A stretch of DNA of 64,000 bases from JADFNB01 sp036397455. Its GTDB lineage: Bacteria; Gemmatimonadota; Gemmatimonadetes; Gemmatimonadales; GWC2-71-9. This document shows positions 44,267-52,661 of this stretch, one piece after another (position 1 is the first letter of the stretch; every line of letters starts with the position of its first letter). Position numbers and translations under genes: made by a program. The notes beneath the pieces are model-generated. The model was not told where the DNA came from. It ran no database searches and saw only the letters and a list, made by a program, of their open reading frames with translations. Where the stretch lies: positions 107,822-171,821 of the forward strand of contig DASWIX010000041.1 of the NCBI GenBank assembly GCA_036397455.1. Reading direction: 5' to 3'.

Positions 44267-45451
44267 TTGTCTTCCACCACATCCGCCGGATGGGCCCTCG
44301 CCATGGGCCTGATGTTCGCGGCGCCGGCCGCTGCCCAAGTGCGCACCATCCGTCTCACCAACCCGGACCTGACCGTCGCAGAAGCGTTCAGCATGCTCCA
44401 AGGTCTCCGCGAGATGCCGGACGGGCGTCTCCTGTTGGCCGACCCGCTCGGCCAGGCGTTCATCCGGCTGGATCCGCGTACCGGGCGGGCGGACACGCTC
44501 GGCAGGGTGGGCGCCGGACCAGCCGAATACAGCCAGCCCGACGGCCTGTTTGCCCTGCCAGGAGACTCGACCCTGCTGGTGGACCTCGGGAACACACGGC
44601 TCACCACCATCGGACCCGATGGGGGGTTCGGCCCGACGATGCCCATTGCCCAGGGAGACCCCTCAGGCCCCGGACTCGGCGGCATGATGCTGGTGCTGCC
44701 CCAGGGTACCGACCGCCAGGGCCGGATCTATTTCCAGGCATCCGGTTTTGGCGGTCCCAGGGGCCCCCCGGACTCGGTCAAGGTCATACGATTCGATCGG
44801 GCAACCAGCAGGTTCGATACCGTCGCCACCCTCAAGGCGCAGGAATTCTCCCAGTCCACGCGCGGGGGTCCGAACAACCAAAACGTCTTGATCCAGCCGG
44901 TCCCCTTCTCGCCGCGCGACGGATGGGCGGCGGCGCAGGACGGTAGCATCGGGGTCGTGCGCACGAACGGCTACTACGTCGAGTGGATTCAGCCCGACGG
45001 ACAGGTCACGCGAGGACCGCAAGTCGCGTTCGAGCCGGTGCGGATCCGCGCCGCTGACCGAAAGGAATGGGCCGACCAGCGAAGCGGCGGCCTGAGAATC
45101 GCTATGGAGATCAATAACGGGCGGATGTCCATGGGGCGCGGCGGCGGCGGCGGGCGTGGGGGTGGCGGCAACGAAGACGGCCTCGACAACCTCCCCTGGC
45201 CGGAGGTCAAGCCCCCGTTCAACCCCGCCGGGGTTCGCGCCGATCCCAATGGGAACCTCTGGGTCGAACGGTCCGTGCCTGCCGGCCAGCCCCGTACCTA
45301 TGACGTGTTCGACGCCGCGGGCGCCCTCACGGTGCAGGTCATCCTGCCGCAAGGGCGCGCCGTCGTGGGCTATGGCAAGAACACGGTCTACGTCGTCTGG
45401 CGCGACGAATTCGATCTGCAGTACCTCGAGCGCTATCGCATCGAGACCTGA
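44267..45451 (+). CDS. secreted beta-propeller protein (6-bladed type)
   Basis: Start is a TTG 9 nt after AGGAGG, opening a signal peptide that ends AAPAAAQ. The mature ~370 residues contain repeated strand patterns such as GRLLLADPLGQAFIRLDPRTG, GDSTLLVDLGNTRL and GNLWVERSV, typical of NHL/6-bladed propeller proteins. A Gly-rich insert (MGRGGGGGRGGGG, about residues 288-300) interrupts one blade. Such proteins are numerous in Gemmatimonadota-like genomes; their ligands are unknown. Confidence 0.7.
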   Translation: MSSTTSAGWALAMGLMFAAPAAAQVRTIRLTNPDLTVAEAFSMLQGLREMPDGRLLLADPLGQAFIRLDPRTGRADTLGRVGAGPAEYSQPDGLFALPGDSTLLVDLGNTRLTTIGPDGGFGPTMPIAQGDPSGPGLGGMMLVLPQGTDRQGRIYFQASGFGGPRGPPDSVKVIRFDRATSRFDTVATLKAQEFSQSTRGGPNNQNVLIQPVPFSPRDGWAAAQDGSIGVVRTNGYYVEWIQPDGQVTRGPQVAFEPVRIRAADRKEWADQRSGGLRIAMEINNGRMSMGRGGGGGRGGGGNEDGLDNLPWPEVKPPFNPAGVRADPNGNLWVERSVPAGQPRTYDVFDAAGALTVQVILPQGRAVVGYGKNTVYVVWRDEFDLQYLERYRIET

Positions 45452-45514
45452 GCCAAACCTGGCTCGACGTGACGCGGCGCCGGGACCCGGCTCGATGGTT
45501 CCGGCGCCGATGTC

Positions 45515-45544
45515 TTGTACCGCGCCCGACCGCGCGGCTAGCTT
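45515..45544 (+). promoter_or_regulatory. promoter for a leaderless uvrA transcript
   Basis: TTGTAC at 45515-45520 and TAGCTT at 45539-45544 are 18 bp apart. The -10 ends 6 nt before the uvrA ATG. No SOS-type palindrome is seen here. Confidence 0.5.
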
Positions 45545-45550
45545 CCACCC

Positions 45551-48364
45551 ATGCCAGGGACGATCACCGTCCAGAATGCTTCCCAACACAATCTGAAGGG
45601 CGTCACCGTGGAGATCCCGCGGCGTGCGCTGACGGTGGTCACCGGTCCATCCGGTTCGGGGAAGAGTTCGCTGGCGTTCGATACGCTGTACGCCGAGGGC
45701 CAGCGGCGGTATATCGAATCGCTGTCGACCTATGCGAAGCAATTCCTCGACCGGATGCCCAAGCCCGCGGTCGATCGATTGGACGGCATCTCACCCGCCG
45801 TCGCGATCGAGCAGAAGAACCCGACGACGTCCAGCCGGTCCACCGTCGGGACCGCCACGGAGATCTACGATTTCCTCCGCCTGCTCTGGGCCCGGGTCGG
45901 CCGGCCGTTCTGCCATCGGTGCGGTGAACCCGTCGTGATCGACTCACCGAGCTCCGCCGCGCAGAAGGTGGTGGAGCGCTTCGGTTCCGATGACGTGTCG
46001 ATCGCGTTCCCGCTTCCCCGCTCCACCGACTCCACCCATGAACTCATCGCCGAGAACCTCGCGGCGCTCGGGTTCGTGCGCGTGTCGATCGGACCGGCGG
46101 AACACCTTCGCGACGTGTGGCGTCTCGATGCGCTGCCGGACGGGGTCAGGCTCGATCGGGATGACGTGCGGGTCGTGGTCGACCGGATCCGCGCGACCGC
46201 GAGGTCCCGCCAGCGCATCGCTGAGGCCATCGCCACGGCGTTCGCCGAAGGCGAAGGGCTCGCGTTCGTCGCCAGCGACGCCGTACGACTCCGTTTCTCA
46301 CAACACCCGCGCTGCCTCGCGTGCGGGACCGCGAGCCCGCGTCTCGCGCCACCGCTGTTTTCCTTCAACAATCCGGCGGGTGCCTGTCCTGGCTGCAACG
46401 GATTCGGCGCGCTCCTCGAGTACGACGAGTCGCTCATCGTCCCGAACCCTGCCCGTACGCTGGCCGAGGGCGCGCTCGATCCGTGGACCAAACCGCGCTA
46501 TACGGGACGCCGGCGGATCCTGCGCAACTGTGCGCGCGCGCGCGGCATTCCGATGGATGTCCCCTGGCACGGCCTGAAGGTCGCCGACCGGCGATTCCTG
46601 CTGCACGGGAAGGGCGGGAGCTTCCTGGGGGTCCTGCCGTTTCTGCGCCGGCTCGAGCGCAAGCGCTACAAGCAGTACATCCGGGTATTCCTGCGGCAGT
46701 ACCAGCGGGCGCTGACCTGCCCCGCCTGCCAGGGGTCGCGCCTCCGTCCCGAGGCCCTCGCGGTACGGGTCGGCGCCGACTCGATCGGCGTCGTCGGCGC
46801 CATGACGGCCGACGACCTCGCCCGGTGGCTCGACGCCCTCGCCCTGACGCCGTTCGAAGGGCAGGTCGCCGCAACCATTCTGCGGGAGATCGCGTCGCGC
46901 GTGGCGTTCCTGCGGGACGTTGGCCTTGGGTACCTCGGGCTGGCCCGCCTTACCCGGACGTTGTCGGGTGGCGAGGCGCAACGCATCGCGTTGTCAAACG
47001 CCTTGGGATCGAGTCTGGTCGACGCGCTGTATGTGCTGGACGAACCCTCGATCGGGCTGCACGCGCGGGACATCGACACGTTGCTCGACCTGCTGCGGCG
47101 GCTCCGCGACATGGGTAACACCGTGGTGATGGTTGAGCACGATCTCGCCGCGATACGCGCGGCCGACCACATGATCGAATTGGGTCCGGGTGCGGGCGAG
47201 CACGGGGGGGAACTCGTGTTTTCCGGCTCGGTCCGCGACGCGGCGGCGGCGGGCACGCTGACCGGTCGCTACCTGGGCGGCCAACGGGCCATCCCGATGC
47301 CCGGGCAGCGGCGCCGCGCCGGACCGCGCTGGCTCGAGGTGCACGGGGCACGGCTGCACAACCTCGACGGTATCGACGCCACGGTGCCGCTGGGAACGCT
47401 TACCGTCGTCGCGGGCGTCTCGGGTTCGGGCAAGTCGACGCTGGTACACGACGTGCTCTACCGCCAACTCGCGCAACGGCTCAGGGGCGCCCATGGTGCC
47501 AAGGAACACCTCGGCGAGGCCGTCGGCAGCGTCAGCGACCTCCGCGGCTGGCAGGCACTCGACGACGTCGTGTTGATCGATCAGTCACCGATCGGCCGCT
47601 CCCCGCGGTCCAATCCGATCACCTATATTCGCGCGTTCGATGAAATCCGAAAGCTGTTCGCCGACCAGCCCCTGGCGCGCGCCCGCGAGTACGACGCGGG
47701 CACGTTCAGTTTCAATGCGGTGCACGGCGGGCGGTGTCGCCTGTGTGAGGGCGCCGGGCACCTCCAGGTCGAGATGGTGTTCCTAGCCGACGTGTTCGTC
47801 CCCTGCGACGCGTGCAACGGCACGCGGTTCGAGCGCGAGGTGCTCGACGTGCGCATCAAAGGCCTGTCGGTGGCGGACGTGCTCGGGTTGTCGGTCGAAC
47901 AGGCCATGAGCCGGTTCCGCCATCAGGCGCGCCTGGGGAAAGCGCTGTGGCAACTCCAACAGGTTGGGCTGGGGTACCTGCGGCTGGGACAGCCGGCGAC
48001 CACCCTGTCGGGCGGAGAAGCGCAGCGGCTCAAGATCGCGCGGCAGTTGATCGGCGCCGGCAAACGCGCCGGACATCGGCTGTACCTGCTGGATGAGCCA
48101 ACCACCGGGTTGCATCTGGAGGATATCCGCAGTCTCCTCAAGGTCCTCGATCGATTGGTGGATGCCGGACACACGGTCGTGGTGATCGAGCACCATCTCG
48201 ACGTCATCAAGCATGCGGACTGGGTCATCGACATGGGACCCGAAGGCGGCGAGGGCGGCGGCAACGTCGTGGCGGCGGGCCCGCCGGAAACCATCGCCGA
48301 CGCGGACACGCACACCGCACGATTCCTGCGAGCCGCGCTCGCCACGCCGGCCAAGAGCGCGTAG
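45551..48364 (+). CDS. uvrA: excinuclease ABC subunit A
   Basis: UvrA finds bulky DNA lesions and loads UvrB. The 937-residue protein has two ABC units: Walker A GPSGSGKSS (about 34) and GVSGSGKST (about 623), signatures LSGGEAQRI and LSGGEAQRL, and Walker B VLDEPSIGLHARD and LLDEPTTGLHLED. The zinc modules are present (CLACG with CPGC near 256-283, and CRLC with CPACNG-type Cys pairs near 730-757). The UvrB-binding insert (about 120-240) is present, so this is a canonical UvrA and not the shorter UvrA2. Length equals the family norm. Confidence 0.96.
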   Translation: MPGTITVQNASQHNLKGVTVEIPRRALTVVTGPSGSGKSSLAFDTLYAEGQRRYIESLSTYAKQFLDRMPKPAVDRLDGISPAVAIEQKNPTTSSRSTVGTATEIYDFLRLLWARVGRPFCHRCGEPVVIDSPSSAAQKVVERFGSDDVSIAFPLPRSTDSTHELIAENLAALGFVRVSIGPAEHLRDVWRLDALPDGVRLDRDDVRVVVDRIRATARSRQRIAEAIATAFAEGEGLAFVASDAVRLRFSQHPRCLACGTASPRLAPPLFSFNNPAGACPGCNGFGALLEYDESLIVPNPARTLAEGALDPWTKPRYTGRRRILRNCARARGIPMDVPWHGLKVADRRFLLHGKGGSFLGVLPFLRRLERKRYKQYIRVFLRQYQRALTCPACQGSRLRPEALAVRVGADSIGVVGAMTADDLARWLDALALTPFEGQVAATILREIASRVAFLRDVGLGYLGLARLTRTLSGGEAQRIALSNALGSSLVDALYVLDEPSIGLHARDIDTLLDLLRRLRDMGNTVVMVEHDLAAIRAADHMIELGPGAGEHGGELVFSGSVRDAAAAGTLTGRYLGGQRAIPMPGQRRRAGPRWLEVHGARLHNLDGIDATVPLGTLTVVAGVSGSGKSTLVHDVLYRQLAQRLRGAHGAKEHLGEAVGSVSDLRGWQALDDVVLIDQSPIGRSPRSNPITYIRAFDEIRKLFADQPLARAREYDAGTFSFNAVHGGRCRLCEGAGHLQVEMVFLADVFVPCDACNGTRFEREVLDVRIKGLSVADVLGLSVEQAMSRFRHQARLGKALWQLQQVGLGYLRLGQPATTLSGGEAQRLKIARQLIGAGKRAGHRLYLLDEPTTGLHLEDIRSLLKVLDRLVDAGHTVVVIEHHLDVIKHADWVIDMGPEGGEGGGNVVAAGPPETIADADTHTARFLRAALATPAKSA

Positions 48365-48403
48365 CCGTTGACCTCCCCCGCTTGCCGCGCGACATTAGGC
48401 TCC

Positions 48404-49048
48404 ATGCTTCGGACCACCCCGCACCTGCTCCTGCTTGCCGCGCTGATCACGTCCATCCCAGCCGTCGCGCAACAACCGGAGGGGGTGGTCACGACCGGCA
48501 CCGTCAGCTATCGGCTGCGACCGGGCGACGTGCTGATGATCCGGGTGTGGGGTCGTGAGGAATTCTCCGGACAGTTCCAGGTTGACGAAAACTGGACCAT
48601 CCAGTATCCGGTGCTCGGCGAGTTCACGGTGCGCGACCTGACGGTCGGTGACGTGCGCGACCAGGTCCGTCAGGGACTCGAGACCCTCTTCCGTTCACCC
48701 TTCGTCACGGTGACGCCGCTCTTCCGGATGGCCGTCCTCGGACATGTCCGGAACCCGGGGCTCTACACGGTCGACCCCACGTTGAGCGTGATCGACGTCG
48801 TGGCACTGGCCGGTGGTCCGGCATCCGGTGGCAACATGAGCCGGATCCGTCTCCTGCGTGGCGGGAGCGAGACCGAGATCGACTTCGCGCAGGCGAGCCT
48901 TCGCGGGCGGACGCTCGCCGAAGTCGGCGTGCGTTCCGGCGACGAGATCATCGTGCCACGCAAGTGGTTCACGCGGGAAGACGTGCTGCTGCTGTTGGGT
49001 TTCACCCAGGTCCTGCTCTCGATCGCGATCTTCTTCAATACCATCTAG
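48404..49048 (+). CDS. polysaccharide export protein (Wza-like, SLBB)
   Basis: The 214-residue precursor has a signal peptide (ending AVAQ). It then has a Poly_export domain (about 35-115) with YRLRPGDVLMIRVWGREEFSG, an SLBB domain (about 116-185) with VLGHVRNPGLYTVDPTLSVIDVVALAGG and GDEIIVPR, and a C-terminal hydrophobic helix (LLLLGFTQVLLSIAIFFNTI). It would form an outer-membrane exit for exopolysaccharide. No other capsule gene is adjacent. The longer reading frame upstream lacks a signal peptide start. Confidence 0.85.
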   Translation: MLRTTPHLLLLAALITSIPAVAQQPEGVVTTGTVSYRLRPGDVLMIRVWGREEFSGQFQVDENWTIQYPVLGEFTVRDLTVGDVRDQVRQGLETLFRSPFVTVTPLFRMAVLGHVRNPGLYTVDPTLSVIDVVALAGGPASGGNMSRIRLLRGGSETEIDFAQASLRGRTLAEVGVRSGDEIIVPRKWFTREDVLLLLGFTQVLLSIAIFFNTI

Positions 49049-49066
49049 GGCCGGCGCGCCGCGCGC

Positions 49067-49095
49067 TTGAAACTGCCCCCGCCCCTGGTTACACT
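49067..49095 (+). promoter_or_regulatory. promoter of tRNA-Asn
   Basis: TTGAAA at 49067-49072 and TACACT at 49090-49095 are spaced 17 bp and lie 23 bp before the mature tRNA 5' end, a good sigma-70-type arrangement. Confidence 0.6.
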
Positions 49096-49118
49096 CGGGG
49101 TTCAGCATCAGTTGTTTT

Positions 49119-49194
49119 TCCCGAGTAGCTCAGTTGGTAGAGCAGGCGGCTGTTAACCGCCGGGTCGGGGGTTCGAGTCCCTCCTCGGGAGCCA
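49119..49194 (+). tRNA. tRNA-Asn(GTT)
   Basis: A complete cloverleaf is seen: acceptor TCCCGAG/CTCGGGA, D arm with GTTGG loop, anticodon GTT in CTGTTAA, T arm GGTTCGAGTCC, discriminator G and an encoded CCA (49192-49194). The 3' end is the left border of the integrated element, and the serine recombinase gene reads antisense into it. Confidence 0.96.
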
Positions 49195-50691
49195 TTTGTT
49201 CCAGTCTTCGAACCGCTGGGGGTTTGGTAACCCGTACCAGACCTCCACGGTTCGTCGATCATGGACCAGCACCTTCTTCACCAGCCGGTGGAGGAGGTGC
49301 TTCTTTTGCGGGTTCGGGCCTTCGGCCATGACCCGCTCGAAGTTCTCCACGAGGGACGCGAGCATGTCCCGGTCGACGGCCGGCAGCTCCAGCCTCTCCC
49401 GCCGGGCCTCGAGGTCGCGCTTCTCGGCCTCCAGCTCCTCCAGCCGGGTGCGCAGGTCCCGGACCTTCTCGTTGCAGAGCTCCGCTTTCAGCGTCCCCGC
49501 CTCGAACGCCTCGAAGTAGCGGTCCATGGCCGTCTGGGCCTTCGCGGCCTGCGCCTCGATCTTCCCGATCTCCTTCTCCAGAATCGGCTTCTCGGTGCCG
49601 AGCCGCTTGTTCGCCTCCGCCCAGATGCGGGCCATGAACTGCTCGTCCCGGAACATCGCCTTGATGTCCTCGGTGACCGCCGCTTCCAGGAGCTCGGCCC
49701 GCACGTAGTCCTGCTCGCAGTCGTGGTCGTTGAAGCGCTTCGAGCAGACGTAGTACGGGACGTAGACGCCCTTCTTGTTGCCGCCGCCTCCGAACATGTG
49801 GCTCTTGCAGCGCGCGCACTTGATGACGCCGGTAAGGAGCCGCTCGTCGCCGTTGTGCCACTGGCGTCCCTTCAGGTCCTCGTGCCGTTCCTGGAGGACC
49901 TCGTTCGCCTTCTCGAAGAGCACCTCCGATACGAGCGGGTCGTGCTGGCCCTCGTAGAGCACCTCGCGCCAGCGGATCTTGCCCACGTAGACCGGATTCT
50001 TGAGCATGTAGAGGACGACGCGCCGGCCCCACTTCCGGCCGTTGCGGTTCCGGTGGCCGGCCTCGTTGAGCTGGTTGCAGATCGCCGACGCGCCCTCCTT
50101 CCCGAGGGCGTACATCTTGAACATCTTGCGGACGATGAGCGCCTCGTCCTCGTGGACGACCAGGCCCTTCTCCGCTTCGAGCGTGAAGCCGTAGGGCACG
50201 TTGCCGCCCACGAAGTTTCCGCCCTTGGCCTTCTTCTCCATCCCGACCTTCGTCCGTTCGACGATGGTCGCGTGCTCGAACTCTGCGAAGACGCCGAGCA
50301 TCTGGAGCATCATCTTCCCGGCGGCGTTGGCGGTGTCGAACGGCTCGGTGATGCTCTTGAGGACGACGCCGTACTTCGTGAGCTCGTCCACCATCTGGGC
50401 GAGTTCGCGGACCTTGCGGGAGAGGCGGTCCACGCGGAAGACGAGGAGCGTGTTGAACGCCTGGGCCTCGGCGTCGTAGAGCATCTCCTCGAGGCCCGGC
50501 CGGTTCATGTGGGTGCCGGACTCGGTGTCGCGGTAGATCTTGTGGAGCTTCCAGTCGTCGTCCCACTGCGCCTTGCAGAAGGCCTCGAGCCGCTCCTTCT
50601 GCGCGCCGAGCGAGTACTTCTGGTGGTCCTCGTCGGTCGAGATGCGGGTGTAGAAGGCGATCCGCGGCGGATCGCGCTTTTCGTCACGCAT
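49153..50691 (-). CDS. large serine recombinase (integrase)
   Basis: The 512-residue protein has a resolvase catalytic domain (about 10-160) with FYTRISTDED (catalytic Ser18), VDRLSRK (Asp and Arg ligands) and a GMEKKAKGG-type linker. A recombinase domain (about 170-280) and a zinc ribbon (CARC, then VCSKRFNDHDC, about 295-335) follow, then a coiled coil (about 360-430). The last codons read through the antisense of tRNA-Asn and end in PRRDSNPRPGG, stopping at 49153-49155 in the anticodon arm. Integration into a tRNA is unusual for serine integrases. The start overlaps the upstream recombinase-like gene by 8 nt (ATGCGTGA). Confidence 0.93.
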   Translation of the reverse strand: MRDEKRDPPRIAFYTRISTDEDHQKYSLGAQKERLEAFCKAQWDDDWKLHKIYRDTESGTHMNRPGLEEMLYDAEAQAFNTLLVFRVDRLSRKVRELAQMVDELTKYGVVLKSITEPFDTANAAGKMMLQMLGVFAEFEHATIVERTKVGMEKKAKGGNFVGGNVPYGFTLEAEKGLVVHEDEALIVRKMFKMYALGKEGASAICNQLNEAGHRNRNGRKWGRRVVLYMLKNPVYVGKIRWREVLYEGQHDPLVSEVLFEKANEVLQERHEDLKGRQWHNGDERLLTGVIKCARCKSHMFGGGGNKKGVYVPYYVCSKRFNDHDCEQDYVRAELLEAAVTEDIKAMFRDEQFMARIWAEANKRLGTEKPILEKEIGKIEAQAAKAQTAMDRYFEAFEAGTLKAELCNEKVRDLRTRLEELEAEKRDLEARRERLELPAVDRDMLASLVENFERVMAEGPNPQKKHLLHRLVKKVLVHDRRTVEVWYGLPNPQRFEDWNKWLPRRDSNPRPGG

Positions 50692-51061
50692 GGCGTTCCG
50701 CCCCTTCCACGGTCAGCAGTTCCACGCCGGCGGCGCGAACCTCTCGCAGGATGATCTCCAAGACCGTCTCGCTCCGGGCGAGACGGGCGACGTCGCGCAC
50801 GACGACGCGCCGGATGCGGCCCCGGCGGAGATCGGCCAGGAGGCACCGCAGCGCCGGCCGGTCGGCATCCAGGCCGGACCGCCGGGCGTCGGCGTAGACG
50901 GCCGCTTTCCCGGCGTCCTCGACGAGGCCCAGGACCTCACGGACCTGATCGCGACAGGCCGTCCCGGCGGCGTCATCGGCGGCCGTCCGGGCGTAGACCG
51001 CGTCCATCGGCGCCGGAGGCCCCGGGGTCGGCCGCGTCTGTAACCTGTTGAACTCGCTCAT
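50684..51061 (-). CDS. catalytically dead serine-recombinase N-terminal domain
   Basis: The 125-residue protein aligns by eye with the resolvase domain of the neighbouring integrase: VYARTAADD for YTRISTDED, SGLDADRPALRCLLADLRRG for the DNA-proximal segment, and VARLARS for VDRLSRK. The active Ser is Ala (A27) and the conserved Asp of the DR motif is Ala, while both Arg are kept. It also lacks any DNA-binding C-terminal domain. ATG 51061 is chosen because a GGGAG lies 11 nt before it; an upstream GTG at 51079 lies at that site itself. It may be a dimerisation partner or control factor for the integrase. Confidence 0.75.
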   Translation of the reverse strand: MSEFNRLQTRPTPGPPAPMDAVYARTAADDAAGTACRDQVREVLGLVEDAGKAAVYADARRSGLDADRPALRCLLADLRRGRIRRVVVRDVARLARSETVLEIILREVRAAGVELLTVEGAERHA

Positions 51062-51220
51062 GTTACGCACGTCTCCCACCTGACACCCTTACCTCCGGGT
51101 GCGCCCCGAAGCAAGGCAATCACCAGTCTTTCCAAGGCCTTACGGCCAGGTCTCTCCTACGGGGAAAGGCCCGCCTTGGACGGCCCGTGGGGACGAACCA
51201 CGGAAAGCTGAACGCACAGC

Positions 51221-51249
51221 TTGACGACCTAACGGTCGTTAGGTATACT
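51221..51249 (+). promoter_or_regulatory. lexA-like promoter with overlapping palindromic operator
   Basis: TTGACG (51221-51226) and TATACT (51244-51249) are 17 bp apart. Between them lies a perfect inverted repeat, ACCTAACG, 2-nt spacer, CGTTAGGT (51227-51244). A repressor here would block RNA polymerase. It differs from the E. coli (CTGT-N8-ACAG) and actinobacterial/Bacillus-type SOS boxes. Confidence 0.75.
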
Positions 51250-51335
51250 CCATGCTTCGGTCTCTGAACCCCGAACCACAGCGTCTCGAGGCCGGCCTCC
51301 GGCAACGATCCGCCGGGACCGGCAGGAGTAGACCT

Positions 51336-51992
51336 ATGCCCAGAACAACGGATCTCAGCCCGCGCCAGCGGGAGACCTTGGAGTGGGTGAAGAACTTCAT
51401 CCAGGAGCACGGGATGCCGCCGACCGTGCGCGAGATCGGCGACGCGTTCGGCATCAAGAGCTCCAGCGTCTTCGACCTGCTCAAGGCGCTTGAGCGGAAG
51501 GGCTACATGCGGCGGGGCGAGCTAGGAGCCCGCTCCCTCATCATCGAGAACCTGAGCGCGCCCGACGAAAGCGGGTGCGCGGAAATCCCTGTCGTGGGGC
51601 GCATCCCCGCCGGTCAACCCATCGAGGCTATCGAGCACGACTGTGGGACCGTTGCGGTGAGCAAGGATGTCCTTCGCGGCGGTGATGCCTTCGCCTTGAA
51701 GGTCGAAGGCAACAGCATGGTGGAAGCTGGCGTCCTCGACGGCGACTACGTGATCGTGCGGAAGCAGGAGACCGCCGACGATGGCGACATCGTGGTGGCG
51801 CTCATCGAGAACGAGGCCACGCTCAAGCGTCTCTACCGCGAGAGCGGCGGCGTCCGCCTCGAGCCGGCCAACCGGAACATGGCCCCCATCCACGTGACGT
51901 CCGGCGAGTTCAAGATTCAGGGCAAGCTGGTGAGCGTGGTGCGAATCATGACCACCGGGGGCTCGGTAGAAAAGCCATTAGGCGGCCAGTAG
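51336..51992 (+). CDS. LexA-type self-cleaving repressor
   Basis: The 218-residue protein has a LexA winged helix (about 5-65: LSPRQRETLEWVKNFI, TVREIGDAFGIKSSSVFDLL) and an S24 peptidase domain. Cleavage is expected at Ala92-Gly93 (GRIPAGQP). The catalytic dyad is Ser127 (VEGNSM) and Lys164 (ATLKRLY). After RecA-ssDNA activation it would cleave itself and derepress the element. Start ATG 51336 has AGGAG 7 nt upstream; an earlier frame start would place 28 extra residues before the LexA N terminus. The strong promoter with a palindrome ~90 nt upstream suggests autoregulation. As it lies inside the element, it may act as the phage repressor, not the host LexA. Confidence 0.92.
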   Translation: MPRTTDLSPRQRETLEWVKNFIQEHGMPPTVREIGDAFGIKSSSVFDLLKALERKGYMRRGELGARSLIIENLSAPDESGCAEIPVVGRIPAGQPIEAIEHDCGTVAVSKDVLRGGDAFALKVEGNSMVEAGVLDGDYVIVRKQETADDGDIVVALIENEATLKRLYRESGGVRLEPANRNMAPIHVTSGEFKIQGKLVSVVRIMTTGGSVEKPLGGQ

Positions 51993-52000
51993 GTGCGGTG

Positions 52001-52639
52001 ATGGACCTCAAAGCGATGCCAGTCGTGTTCACCCCGGACAACGAACCCTATCTCGGGCGGAATCTGCTATTCCACTTTGATCAGATCGTCAGTTCCCTGA
52101 TGGAGCAGAATGCCGTCACGGCGCCCAGCTCCCATGCCAGCGCGCTCACCGACCATCAACGCATGGCCTGCCAGGTCATTCCTCAGGCGATCAGCATCGC
52201 GCTGTCGATTCGTGAGCTCATTCGGCAGGGCTACCTGTTCGGTGCGCATGTCCTCGTGAGGGCTTTGGTCGAACGTGCGGCTATCCTGCTTTACCTCCAC
52301 CTGTACCCGGAGGAGATCGACCGTTGGAACCGGGGCTGGCATCAGCAAGACGCACCAGGCTTGGCGAAGATGTTCGACGCCATTCAAGCGAAGCAGCAAC
52401 GGGACCCTGCGGTTCGCGGACGCGATCTGACGGCATCCATGAACAGTCTGTTGCACGCGAAGCCTGACTCCGCTCCCTGGAACTTGGTGTCGCTAGGCGA
52501 GAAGGGACTCGGACATGCAGTGTCTAAAATCCTGAACCGTCCTGAGCTTTGCGACGAGCTCTGTGCAAACGTGATCCCGTGGATCGCCGTCGTTCAAGGC
52601 ATGATGGCGGCGTACTTTCCTCATGAGCCAGCCACTTAA
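52001..52639 (+). CDS. hypothetical protein, DUF5677-like helical
   Basis: The ~212-residue protein is mostly helical. Its middle, IRELIRQGYLFGAHVLVRALVERAAILLYL, resembles the R-x-L-x-E helix of DUF5677-type proteins (unknown function, frequent in accessory regions). It ends with HEPAT. ATG 52001 lies 8 nt after the lexA-like stop with AGGTG upstream; an adjacent GTG at 51998 is also possible. It is probably cotranscribed with the repressor and therefore damage-inducible. The family call is weak. Confidence 0.55.
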   Translation: MDLKAMPVVFTPDNEPYLGRNLLFHFDQIVSSLMEQNAVTAPSSHASALTDHQRMACQVIPQAISIALSIRELIRQGYLFGAHVLVRALVERAAILLYLHLYPEEIDRWNRGWHQQDAPGLAKMFDAIQAKQQRDPAVRGRDLTASMNSLLHAKPDSAPWNLVSLGEKGLGHAVSKILNRPELCDELCANVIPWIAVVQGMMAAYFPHEPAT

Positions 52640-52661
52640 CCGGTTGGAAAGGAACTAAGCC

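Noticed and set aside
45551..48364. UvrA2 (UvrB-independent paralogue)
   Set aside because: The UvrB-binding insert and normal length are present, so canonical UvrA is the better call.
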